DNA of 9,342 nucleotides from DATGFK01 sp040007395. GTDB taxonomy: Bacteria > Chloroflexota > Anaerolineae > Aggregatilineales > UBA2796. This document shows positions 1 through 4,970 of the stretch, in pieces; position 1 is the first letter of the stretch; every line of letters begins with the position of its first letter. The notes under the pieces are model-generated. The model worked only from the letters and a program-made list of their open reading frames with translations. It was not told where the DNA came from and made no database searches. The stretch spans positions 1 through 9,342 of the forward strand of contig JBDTVG010000138.1 in assembly GCA_040007395.1 (NCBI GenBank). Reading direction: 5' to 3'. A program made the translations under genes and the position numbers.

Positions 1-168
1 TGATGCAGAATAATTCTTGATTTGAACCTTTTCGGGGGGATATGCAAAAATGCCCTAGAGCGTATTTGTATAGAACGATTGTTTACCAGCAAAAGTTTAC
101 TAGTAAGGTAGGGCTTTGTCATTGCCTAACATCGCTAGCCATTTCGCTACTCATCCATTGAACAACTC

Positions 169-294
169 CTACAGTGTACATGCCGGAAGCTTATGAACCT
201 AACCGGGAATCCGTCCTTGGACGATTGTCATAGGACAGTTGAATTGGAAACGCCCTCCTCTACAGTGTAGAGGCTAGACGCTTATGGGTCTAGC
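169..294. repeat. Imperfect direct repeat pair, 91 bp apart
   Basis: Positions 169-201 and 260-292 match at about 25 of 33 bases with no gap. They share CTACAGTGTA (169-178 and 260-269) and GCTTATG (189-195 and 280-286), each exactly 91 bp apart. The second copy forms two adjoining perfect hairpins: CCTCTAC-AGT-GTAGAGG (257-273) and GCTAGAC / GTCTAGC around an 8-base loop (273-294). The first copy is less symmetrical. A partial inverted relative (CTACAGTACG, then TTATGG) lies on the minus strand at about 325-349. Function unknown. Confidence 0.6.
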
Positions 295-296
295 AC

Positions 297-397
297 AAGG
301 ATAAACCTTATCTTTAGGGTTAAACCATAACGTATCATCGTACTGTAGTACTGAAATTCAGTTTGGTATAGTTGCCAATATTATCCCGCCAATATTG
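297..397 (+). repeat. Cluster of consecutive hairpins
   Basis: Following the repeat pair come AAGGATAA / TTATCTTT (297-315, one G-U pair, 3-base loop), GTACT-GT-AGTAC (340-351), ACTGAA-A-TTCAGT (350-362) and CAATATT / AATATTG around ATCCCGCC (376-397). With the two preceding hairpins and the terminator at 420-448, they would give a plus-strand transcript of serial stem-loops. No promoter with good -35 and -10 boxes was found upstream, so transcription is not shown. Confidence 0.4.
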
Positions 398-419
398 ACC
401 GGTTAATCCTAGCCCCAAT

Positions 420-448
420 GCCCTGACATAATTATCAAGGGCTTTTTT
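420..448 (+). terminator. Rho-independent terminator (plus strand)
   Basis: The stem GCCCT (420-424) / AGGGC (438-442) is followed directly by six T residues (443-448), the standard intrinsic terminator layout. No protein gene lies upstream in the window. It therefore either ends a transcript entering from the left edge or ends a noncoding RNA made from the hairpin-rich region. Confidence 0.5.
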
Positions 449-683
449 GAATGGGTCTACGACTAAGTTCAACGGCATCTATGTCGGCATAGATGTTAGC
501 ATCCCTGCGAATATCGTAAATCGCTAAGTAATTAGCAGTAAATCTTTACGGATAAAAGCCTGTGTTACTCAGCCGGCGCGTTGCATTTACCACTAACCAC
601 CCCTATTCTTGGTCACTTGTCACTTGGGTCAATCACAATTAATATACACCCCCATTTTAAGAGTTCAATGGATACGTTTTAGA

Positions 684-881
684 GTGTATATTTATACACA
701 TTATCTACCTCTAATCACCGTTTGTAACGTTCAGGTTGGAACGTGTTCCACTTGGAAGATCATACCTCCACTAAATTTATGTCCGTAAGGGGCACGTTTG
801 TACCCTGTAGTTTGCATTGTATTCCTATTGCGTCCGGGCTGTATAGTTTCCAATTTATCAGTTGATGGTTGTCAACTGATA
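684..881. repeat. Three separate perfect palindromes
   Basis: GTGTATA-TT-TATACAC lies at 684-699, TGGAAC-GT-GTTCCA at 737-750, and a 10-bp-arm palindrome TATCAGTTGA / TCAACTGATA (loop TGGTTG) at 856-881. No gene starts nearby, so they are not obviously operators. They are candidate protein-binding sites or single-strand hairpins of a replication or recombination region. Confidence 0.45.
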
Positions 882-1023
882 GAGCAAATTATCTGACAAT
901 TCATAGGAAAAGTCAGCAGACGAATTATCTGTAAATTTGTATGGTAAATTAGGTTGCCGTTATCTGGGTTTAAGATTGACAACCTTGCCGAAAATTGTCC
1001 CGGCAGTGCTCTGGGCTTGTGTG

Positions 1024-1072
1024 AGTAACGAAAGCCTCTTTTTATCGGTTACTTTTTGTAGTAACTTTCGTT
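1024..1072 (+). terminator. Nested stems with T-tract, terminator or attenuator-like
   Basis: AGTAAC (1024-1029) can pair with GTTACT (1048-1053), followed by TTTT. GTTACT can instead pair with AGTAAC at 1060-1065. An outer stem AACGAAAG (1027-1034) / CTTTCGTT (1065-1072) encloses both. The plus-strand form resembles a terminator with an alternative fold. It also lies just beyond the stop of the minus-strand gene at 1128, so it may help end that transcript, although the minus strand has no good T-tract. Confidence 0.3.
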
Positions 1073-1127
1073 TCCTTTGGTATCGTTATTGCACCGCTGC
1101 ACTTACTTCTTGCCAAATGTTACCGGT

Positions 1128-1451
1128 TCAGTCCTCGGAAACGTTTCCCGGCCGACGGATCAGCTTGCCATCCCGATCCAAATCGTACTGCTCGGCAGCC
1201 CAATACAAGGCGCATATATAGCCTGCTTGCCAAGTGCTAGCATAGCTATCGCCGTAAGTATTGTGCGTTTTCTCATCCCGGCGCGTGTACTCAAGTATTT
1301 CGATAGGTGTCTTGCCGTCATTGGTTAGCTTTAGCGCTGTTTTGAACCCGGCTCGCATCCCTGCTCGGTTTTGGTCATCCATATTATGCTCATCAAAAGA
1401 GAGGTTTTTCAGAGGCGCAATCTGTGCCTGAATCTCGTCTGTGGTTCTCAT
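1128..1451 (-). CDS. Hypothetical protein (107 aa)
   Basis: I do not recognise this family. The start at 1451 (MRTTDEIQ...) is preferred because GGAAGGGA sits about six bases upstream; the in-frame ATGs at 1469 and 1466 lack such a site. The protein is hydrophilic, with a probable N-terminal helix, an EHNMDDQNRAGMRAGF stretch (about 21-36), TPIEILEYTRRDE (48-60) and a more hydrophobic STWQAGYICALYWAAEQ helix (72-88). No signal peptide or metal-binding cluster is visible. It begins about 20 bp after the Uma2-like stop on the same strand, so the two are probably co-transcribed and perhaps translationally coupled. Function unknown. Confidence 0.65.
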   Translation of the reverse strand: MRTTDEIQAQIAPLKNLSFDEHNMDDQNRAGMRAGFKTALKLTNDGKTPIEILEYTRRDEKTHNTYGDSYASTWQAGYICALYWAAEQYDLDRDGKLIRRPGNVSED

Positions 1452-1471
1452 TCTGTTCCCTTCCATCATGG

Positions 1472-2029
1472 TTAGTCCAGTACCGAAAAAATCTCACTCA
1501 GCTTCGCCGAAAAGTCTGGCAATACATCGTCGCCCGTCAATATGCCGTCCAGACCGCCCAGGATTGCCACGTCAAGTGCCCCACGATAGACGTACACCGT
1601 GCGCGAGTTCGGATAGACAATCCATATCAACCGGACTCCCGCCTGAAAGTAAGCCTCGACCTTTTGCTGCATCTCGATCTTGGTATTGCCAGGTGAAGCG
1701 ACTTCAACGACCAGATCTGGCGCGACAGTTGGGTAGCTATCTGTTACTTTGGGCAGTCGCCCTTTTGCCGTAAATGCCACGTCGGGAGCCTGTACCGTAT
1801 CTGGCTGCTGTGACAGGATAAAGCCCGTCTCAGCACCATATACCTGCCCCAGATCATGTAGATAGACAAACACGGCAATGAGGGCGGTTAGTTTAGCCGT
1901 GATCAAGCCGTGCGTTGCGCCAGTTGGTGACATTTCGATCAGCATTCCTTTGAATAACTCGTAGCGGTTATCGTCATGGGGCAAATCTAGTAAATCTTTC
2001 GCCGTGTACAGCCGATCTTGTACTGCCAT
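1472..2029 (-). CDS. Uma2-family (DUF820) putative restriction-type endonuclease
   Basis: This 185-aa protein is a typical full-length Uma2 protein, a PD-(D/E)XK nuclease-fold family greatly expanded in cyanobacteria, Chloroflexota and Deinococcota, whose cellular role is poorly known. Family features: YELFKGMLIEMSPTG (23-37), the acidic APDVAF motif (D83), PDLVVEVASPG (104-114, E109) and the following K123 in QQKVEAYFQAGVRLIWIVYP (121-140). D83, E109 and K123 are the likely catalytic residues, so the active site appears intact. The start at 2029 has GAGGGA about seven bases upstream. It leads a two-gene minus-strand operon with the 107-aa protein. The upstream gap holds an 11-6-11 recombination-like site (2095-2122). 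No cognate methylase is nearby, which is normal for this family. Confidence 0.88.
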   Translation of the reverse strand: MAVQDRLYTAKDLLDLPHDDNRYELFKGMLIEMSPTGATHGLITAKLTALIAVFVYLHDLGQVYGAETGFILSQQPDTVQAPDVAFTAKGRLPKVTDSYPTVAPDLVVEVASPGNTKIEMQQKVEAYFQAGVRLIWIVYPNSRTVYVYRGALDVAILGGLDGILTGDDVLPDFSAKLSEIFSVLD

Positions 2030-2094
2030 TGGTCATTCCCTCACGTTTATTTCTTTCATTTCTTGTTGCCAATTGTCAGGGTTTTGCCCGTCTT

Positions 2095-2122
2095 ATTATG
2101 ACTAAGGTCAATTAGAAGTAAT
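2095..2122. other. Candidate dif-like tyrosine recombinase site (site 2)
   Basis: The 28-bp site has left arm ATTATGACTAA (2095-2105), 6-bp core GGTCAA (2106-2111) and right arm TTAGAAGTAAT (2112-2122). The arms are imperfect inverted repeats (8 of 11). The layout 11-6-11 is that of Xer/dif sites. Both arms match those of the site beside the integrase gene at 5952-5979 (9 of 11 each in direct orientation; one arm 10 of 11 if inverted). The two cores share only TCA in the same positions, so orientation is not settled. Confidence 0.5.
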
Positions 2123-2164
2123 CAGAGTTAGGTAGTCTTTTTAACTTCCCTAACCTGTAGATAA

Positions 2165-2473
2165 TCATCCGAACATGCTCATAAAATTGCCCGCCGCCGC
2201 TTCTAGATCGTCGCCGTTGTTTTCGGCCTCTGGCATATCCTGATCGACGGTTGCCAGCAACGTGGGACGTTTTGCCCGTATTTCGCCCGCTGGCAAGCCC
2301 AACGGTACAAGGGCAGGCATAAGCCCGCCAACGCCCAGCGCATGGGCTACCGCGCCCCGTATGAACGCGCTGGCGCGGTGTCGGGTGAGTAGCGGCTCAA
2401 GGGCCTGCCAGATCGCCGCGTCAATCGGATCATCTAGGTTCAGCACAAAGGGAATACGCCGGGTATCTGCCAT
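2165..2473 (-). CDS. parR: ParR-like centromere-binding protein
   Basis: This 102-aa protein follows the ParM-like gene with one base between stop and start (TAA-G-ATG), so it is translationally coupled; this fixes the start at 2473. The N-terminus reads as a ribbon-helix-helix fold: a strand (RIPFVLNLD, 6-14), helix (PIDAAIWQALEPLL, 16-29) and helix (RASAFIRGAVAHALG, 33-47). The C-terminal tail is acidic (DQDMPEAENNGDDLEAAAGNFMSMF). In type II partition systems ParR binds tandem centromere repeats through such a domain, and its C-terminal peptide contacts the ParM filament. The family assignment rests on this layout and on gene order, not on a diagnostic motif. It probably also represses its own operon by binding the leader repeats at 3547-3579. 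Confidence 0.68.
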   Translation of the reverse strand: MADTRRIPFVLNLDDPIDAAIWQALEPLLTRHRASAFIRGAVAHALGVGGLMPALVPLGLPAGEIRAKRPTLLATVDQDMPEAENNGDDLEAAAGNFMSMFG

Positions 2474-2474
2474 C

Positions 2475-3512
2475 TTATTTACCTGCCTTGACCTTGCCCG
2501 TTTCACGTTTTTGCAGGAACTCAAAAGCGCCGTCGGCATTGGCACGGCGGGGATTGCTGGACACACGCCAGCCCTCGTCTTTGAGTGCGTCCGGCAGGAA
2601 CTTGTAAGTACCCGTCGCGCCGCCGCCACTGATAACAATCGCGCCGGGTGTCCGTGCGCCCTTGTTGGAGCGATAGAACGCTAGCAGGTCGTCGAGCAAG
2701 TCAGCATAGGCACTATCGCGCTGTTCGGCAAAGCCCCGGCAGTGTGTACCGATCTCAATGCACCCGGCTTCTAGGGCGCTATCGACTGCCCACAGATCGC
2801 CCTCATACTTATACTTGGTGCGTAGATAGCGGTGTACATCGCTGGCAACTTGCTGTACCCCATGCCGCACGCTTTTCGCGCTGCCGGTGACATAGTTACC
2901 CTTATTGAAGATAACCAGATCGGTTGTGTAGAAACCGATGTCAAGGATCGCAACCTCACGGCTCGCCAGTCCTGAATCAGGGGCGTAGAGCGCTTGAAAG
3001 TAGGCCCCTGCCCCCTCTGGGATGATCACAAGGTTGCCCGGCTCAATTTTGACGTGTAGGGTAATGTCGCCAGCCAGATTGTCCATGACATACAGGCCGC
3101 CAATATTCTTTTTAACGTCCTCTGATTTGCCGTCGGCATACTCGGAGACAGGGATCGAACATACGATAGTAGGGTACACAACCCCGTCGGTTGCCAGATG
3201 ACTAAATGAGCGCCATAGGGCCGCTGCAAATAGCTTGCGATAGAAGCCGTCGGTATAGCGGGTCATATCGGTATAGGCTATCGGCTCACCGTCGATCAGA
3301 TCGCGGGTATCATCCCCGAAAACCAGCGCATCCCCTTCAAACTGGAAAGCCAGCAGTGATTTAACCTCACCGAACGTCTTACTTTTTGACAGCCGTCCGG
3401 CGATACTGCGAAACTCTGTTTCAAAATCGGCGGTTTTGATTTTCGCGCCAGCGTTGCCTAGATCAAAAGATGCTAGCGGATACACGCCGATAGGTGCTTT
3501 TTTCTTTGCCAT
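2475..3512 (-). CDS. parM: ParM/StbA-like actin ATPase for plasmid partition
   Basis: This 345-aa protein has actin-fold nucleotide-binding motifs in order: phosphate-1 ASFDLGNAGAKI (14-25), phosphate-2 VAILDIGFYTTDLVIF (187-202) and adenosine motif AIVISGGGATGTYKFLP (291-307), then NPRRANADGAFEFL (320-333), which resembles the C-terminal 'PxxANaxG' stretch of ParM/StbA relatives. Length is near the family norm. ParM polymerises with ATP into filaments that push ParR-bound plasmid copies apart. The start at 3512 is chosen because AGGAG lies about nine bases upstream and homology-like sequence starts there; the longer open frame towards 4229 is antisense to the divergent gene. An inverted repeat (3529-3547) and 11-bp repeats precede it. 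It could also be called an archaeal-type or PRTRC-D-like actin homologue; the subfamily is uncertain. Confidence 0.85.
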   Translation of the reverse strand: MAKKKAPIGVYPLASFDLGNAGAKIKTADFETEFRSIAGRLSKSKTFGEVKSLLAFQFEGDALVFGDDTRDLIDGEPIAYTDMTRYTDGFYRKLFAAALWRSFSHLATDGVVYPTIVCSIPVSEYADGKSEDVKKNIGGLYVMDNLAGDITLHVKIEPGNLVIIPEGAGAYFQALYAPDSGLASREVAILDIGFYTTDLVIFNKGNYVTGSAKSVRHGVQQVASDVHRYLRTKYKYEGDLWAVDSALEAGCIEIGTHCRGFAEQRDSAYADLLDDLLAFYRSNKGARTPGAIVISGGGATGTYKFLPDALKDEGWRVSSNPRRANADGAFEFLQKRETGKVKAGK

Positions 3513-3528
3513 TGTCTTATTCTCCTGT

Positions 3529-3547
3529 AGTGCCAACTCATGGCACT
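3529..3547 (-). promoter_or_regulatory. Perfect inverted repeat in parM leader
   Basis: AGTGCCA (3529-3535) and TGGCACT (3541-3547) are perfect 7-bp arms around ACTCA. They sit just upstream of the parM Shine-Dalgarno site, so they are either an operator or an mRNA hairpin that could affect parM translation. Confidence 0.45.
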
Positions 3548-3579
3548 TTATTGTCACTTGTTTACCATTTGTTTGCCAC
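3547..3579. repeat. Tandem 11-bp repeats, candidate parC centromere
   Basis: TTGTTTACCAT (3558-3568) and TTGTTTGCCAC (3569-3579) are adjacent 11-bp repeats matching at 9 of 11. The preceding unit TTTATTGTCAC (3547-3557) matches the third at 8 of 11. In plasmid R1 the parC centromere is made of 11-bp direct repeats upstream of parM, so period and position both fit. Only three units are visible, fewer than in R1. A near-identical unit, TTGTTTACCAG, lies far away at 79-89. Confidence 0.5.
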
Positions 3580-3581
3580 TT

Positions 3582-3640
3582 AGAGCGCTTTGAGCGCTCA
3601 CTATCGCTTTGAGCGCTTAGGAATGAACTTAGAGCGCTTT
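3582..3640. promoter_or_regulatory. Cluster of four AGCGCT palindromic boxes
   Basis: AGCGCT occurs at 3584-3589, 3593-3598, 3612-3617 and 3633-3638, mostly in the wider form (T)TAGAGCGCTTT or TTTGAGCGCT. They fill the space between the divergent parM-like and MerR-like genes. Two further copies lie inside the MerR-like gene (3977-3982, 3987-3992). They are probable binding sites for the MerR-type protein, given that its family often binds palindromic DNA near its own promoter, or else for ParR. Confidence 0.5.
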
Positions 3641-3654
3641 CAAAATTCGTGTTG

Positions 3655-3660
3655 TACACT
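3655..3660 (+). promoter_or_regulatory. Possible -10 box giving a leaderless mRNA
   Basis: TACACT ends six bases before the ATG at 3667, and no Shine-Dalgarno site precedes that ATG. This fits a leaderless transcript. The -35 position about 17 bp upstream falls on the AGCGCT box at 3633-3638, so a protein bound there would block this promoter. The -35 itself is not consensus. Confidence 0.3.
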
Positions 3661-3666
3661 GGCTTT

Positions 3667-4251
3667 ATGAAGCCTACCGAACTCGCTAAACTACTCGACA
3701 TATCGCCCGTTACTTTGCGCCGCTGGGCAGGGCAGGAATACGCTGAATTTCTGTCCTCATCCGGGGCGGGGCAAAATGGCGCACGCCGAACCTTTGACGA
3801 TACCGATAGCCGTATTCTGGCGCTGATCGCTGAGATGAAAGCGCACAACGCCAGCGGCAAAGAAATCACGTTGGCACTCCAAAGCGCCAGATCGGAAAAT
3901 TGGCGCAACCTGCCGCCGCTCCGAGGGATGACAGGCAGCGAGTCAGTTGAGCTAGTATCCCGTGAAGCGGTTAACGAGCGCTTGCAAGCGCTCCGAGCGC
4001 AATATGAAATCGTGGTGCAGGAACGCGACGATCTGCGCTTGCGGTTGGATACTACCCTCCATGAGAAATCGGGGTTGCAGGAGCGCCTCACAGAGTTAAG
4101 CGAACAGGCCGCCGAACTACGCGGGCAAATGCAGCAATATACCTTCAACGGCAAACGGTTAAATGCCGCTGTGCTGGTCGGGGTTGCACTCGTATTCGGG
4201 ATCGCCGTTGCGCTGCTAACACTAGTCATCGTCGTGCTGATCTCTCATTGA
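3667..4251 (+). CDS. MerR-type HTH, coiled-coil, C-terminal membrane anchor protein
   Basis: This 194-aa protein reads as three parts. Residues 1-55 form a MerR-like winged helix: MKPTELAKLLDISPVTLRRW, then RRTFDDTDSRILALI, the usual 'R.f...D..il..i' wing and helix. About 95-158 is a charged, heptad-like coiled coil. About 166-191 is one long hydrophobic segment (AAVLVGVALVFGIAVALL and on), followed by SH and the stop: a tail anchor. The GTG at 3649 is in frame but overlaps the likely promoter, and the HTH starts at 3667. It is divergent from parM-parR and shares AGCGCT boxes with them. I infer a membrane-tethered DNA-binding protein for partition or its regulation; HTH plus coiled coil recalls RacA of Bacillus, which lacks this helix. 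It ends with adjacent in-frame TGA and TAG. Confidence 0.75.
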   Translation: MKPTELAKLLDISPVTLRRWAGQEYAEFLSSSGAGQNGARRTFDDTDSRILALIAEMKAHNASGKEITLALQSARSENWRNLPPLRGMTGSESVELVSREAVNERLQALRAQYEIVVQERDDLRLRLDTTLHEKSGLQERLTELSEQAAELRGQMQQYTFNGKRLNAAVLVGVALVFGIAVALLTLVIVVLISH

Positions 4252-4255
4252 TAGC

Positions 4256-4283
4256 AAAACGCCCCGGCAGGATTTGCCGGAGC
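4256..4283 (-). terminator. Terminator for the minus strand
   Basis: The stem CCGGCA (4264-4269) / TGCCGG (4275-4280) has a 5-base loop and outer GC pairs. On the minus strand it is followed by GGGGCGTTTTGCT. The same stem-then-GTTTTGCT layout occurs after the integrase gene (4911-4932), which supports both calls. It would end the transcript of the 82-aa gene. Confidence 0.5.
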
Positions 4284-4303
4284 TAGGTGATTCGGTTGGT
4301 GTG

Positions 4304-4331
4304 TTGTTTGATTGTTCAGTCATGGTAGAAT
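4304..4331 (+). promoter_or_regulatory. Candidate sigma-70-type promoter for a short RNA
   Basis: TTGTTT (4304-4309), a 16-bp spacer and TAGAAT (4326-4331) form a moderate promoter on the plus strand, after the MerR-like gene has ended and about 40 bp before a terminator. No protein of useful size could be made between them. Confidence 0.35.
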
Positions 4332-4337
4332 ATAAGA

Positions 4338-4404
4338 ACCTCTTTGAAAACTTAATCGGTTGAATGAGAGTGAACGGGGCCGCCCTGATAAGTTGCCCCG
4401 TTTT
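4338..4404 (+). ncRNA. Candidate small RNA of about 65 nt
   Basis: Start is inferred about 7 bases after the TAGAAT box; the end is the terminator stem at 4373-4402. The region lies between convergent genes and would be antisense to the 3' untranslated part of the 82-aa gene's message. Small antisense RNAs are common plasmid regulators, but nothing here matches a known family and expression is not shown. Confidence 0.25.
4373..4404 (+). terminator. Rho-independent terminator (plus strand)
   Basis: The 8-bp stem AACGGGGC (4373-4380) / GCCCCGTT (4395-4402) leads into TTTTGATT. It can end the MerR-like gene's transcript and the candidate small RNA. With the minus-strand terminator at 4256-4283, the two convergent transcripts would overlap by over 100 bases. 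Confidence 0.6.
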
Positions 4405-4425
4405 GATTCTGGCAAATTTTGCAAT

Positions 4426-4674
4426 TTACCCCTCTTTGATTTTGTATTCCCAGCGAACCGGGATCGGCGCGTCAATTTCATGTTGCTCAGCCATAACGCG
4501 CCCGCTTTCTGCTAAGGCCTCTAATGCAGCAACGTCAAAGGGACTAAGTCTTGCCTTGCCCATAAAACGAGCCATATCGCCGCGTGTATGCCAACCCGGC
4601 CCAAGATCAGCAATGAGCGAGTAAAGCTCGTTTGCCCGTTGCGCTATGGTAGCACGCTGCTTAGCCATCAGCAT
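4426..4674 (-). CDS. Small winged-helix-like protein (82 aa)
   Basis: No family is recognised with certainty. The start at 4674 has AAGGG six bases upstream; a second ATG two codons later is possible. An N-terminal helix (QRATIAQRANELYSLIADL, 6-24) is followed by GPGWHTRGDMARFMGKARLSPFDVAALEALAESGRV (25-60), which reads as a winged helix-turn-helix, then a hydrophobic-polar strand pair ending in PVRWEYKI (72-79), the expected wing. Such small proteins often act as plasmid regulators or antitoxin-like DNA binders, but no toxin partner is visible. It has its own strong promoter (4715-4742) and terminator (4256-4283), so it is a single-gene unit convergent with the MerR-like gene. Confidence 0.65.
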   Translation of the reverse strand: MLMAKQRATIAQRANELYSLIADLGPGWHTRGDMARFMGKARLSPFDVAALEALAESGRVMAEQHEIDAPIPVRWEYKIKEG

Positions 4675-4714
4675 AAATTGCCCTTTCTGTAGAATGCGTA
4701 TGTATTCGTAAGTA

Positions 4715-4742
4715 ATAATACACCCGTTCTACGCCTTGTCAA
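4715..4742 (-). promoter_or_regulatory. Strong sigma-70-type promoter
   Basis: On the minus strand TTGACA (4742-4737), a 16-bp spacer and TATTAT (4720-4715) lie about 40 bp before the start of the 82-aa gene. GTAGAA (4690-4695) and TTCTAC (4727-4732) form an inverted repeat spanning the -10 region, a possible operator. Confidence 0.6.
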
Positions 4743-4812
4743 CTCCCCATTGAAAGGCACTCAACATCTCGACAGGCAGCAGAATGATCGGTGAATTTGT
4801 ACGCTGAATTTT

Positions 4813-4846
4813 CTGCACATGCAGAGAGTGTCAACCAGTGGTTGAC
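4813..4846. repeat. Two adjoining palindromes downstream of the integrase gene
   Basis: CTGCA-CA-TGCAG (4813-4824) is followed by GTCAACC-AGT-GGTTGAC (4830-4846). The second has the same 7-AGT-7 layout as the hairpin at 257-273, and both are followed by a similar tail (CTAGACGCTTATGG at 274-287; CTGAACGCATAGG at 4845-4857). The 296 bp between 4675 and 4970 otherwise hold only the promoter and terminator listed separately. Confidence 0.4.
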
Positions 4847-4910
4847 TGAACGCATAGGAGCCGAACAAAACCGCCGATCCCACCTTCATAAATTCAGAAA
4901 CTAGCGGTAA

Positions 4911-4932
4911 AGCAAAACACCCCTGTCCGGGG
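4911..4932 (-). terminator. Terminator after the integrase gene
   Basis: CCCC (4920-4923) and GGGG (4929-4932) form a short stem with a 5-base loop; on the minus strand it is followed by TGTTTTGCT. It lies about 40 bases beyond the integrase stop. The stem is short, so termination may be partial. Confidence 0.4.
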
Positions 4933-4970
4933 CACTGCGATAATGTACCAATTGTGTAGAGTTTGCCGGG

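Larger units (their letters stand above)
1..1127. other. Long gene-free, hairpin-rich AT-rich region
   Basis: I see no credible gene in this 1.1 kb; the only open frames near its right end are antisense shadows of the 107-aa gene. It is more AT-rich than the coding DNA and dense in short perfect inverted repeats: 97-106, 212-223, 257-273, 273-294, 297-315, 340-351, 350-362, 376-397, 476-495, 523-536, 538-549, 684-699, 737-750 and 856-881. It also holds a pair of 33-bp imperfect direct repeats 91 bp apart, an intrinsic terminator at 420-448 and an attenuator-like stem set at 1024-1072. AATTATCTG occurs at 887-895 and again at 923-931. It could be a replication origin, a structured RNA locus or a recombination region; the sequence alone does not decide, and no Rep gene is in the window. 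Confidence 0.6.

Noticed and set aside
169..294. CRISPR-like array
   Set aside because: Only two imperfect copies, no regular third copy at the next 91-bp steps, and no cas gene in the window.
617..626. TTGTCACTTG shared with 3551-3560 in the partition region
   Set aside because: A 10-base match between two places in 9 kb is expected by chance many times.
1..1127. tRNA or other known RNA gene
   Set aside because: No T-loop (GGTTCRA) with a matching acceptor stem, and no RNase P, tmRNA or 6S consensus was recognisable by eye.
1333..1338. AGCGCT copies inside the 107-aa gene, and similarly in the integrase and 77-aa genes
   Set aside because: Isolated six-base palindromes within coding DNA occur by chance; only the cluster at 3584-3992 is counted.
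2474..2638. Longer ParR-like open frame starting upstream of 2473
   Set aside because: It overlaps the ParM-like C-terminus out of frame; the one-base stop-to-start spacing and the RHH-like sequence favour 2473.
3513..4229. N-terminal extension of the ParM-like open frame to 584 aa
   Set aside because: The extra 239 codons are antisense to the MerR-type gene and the intergenic repeats, are rich in Ser, Arg and Cys as shadow frames often are, and the real start at 3512 has AGGAG and begins the actin fold.
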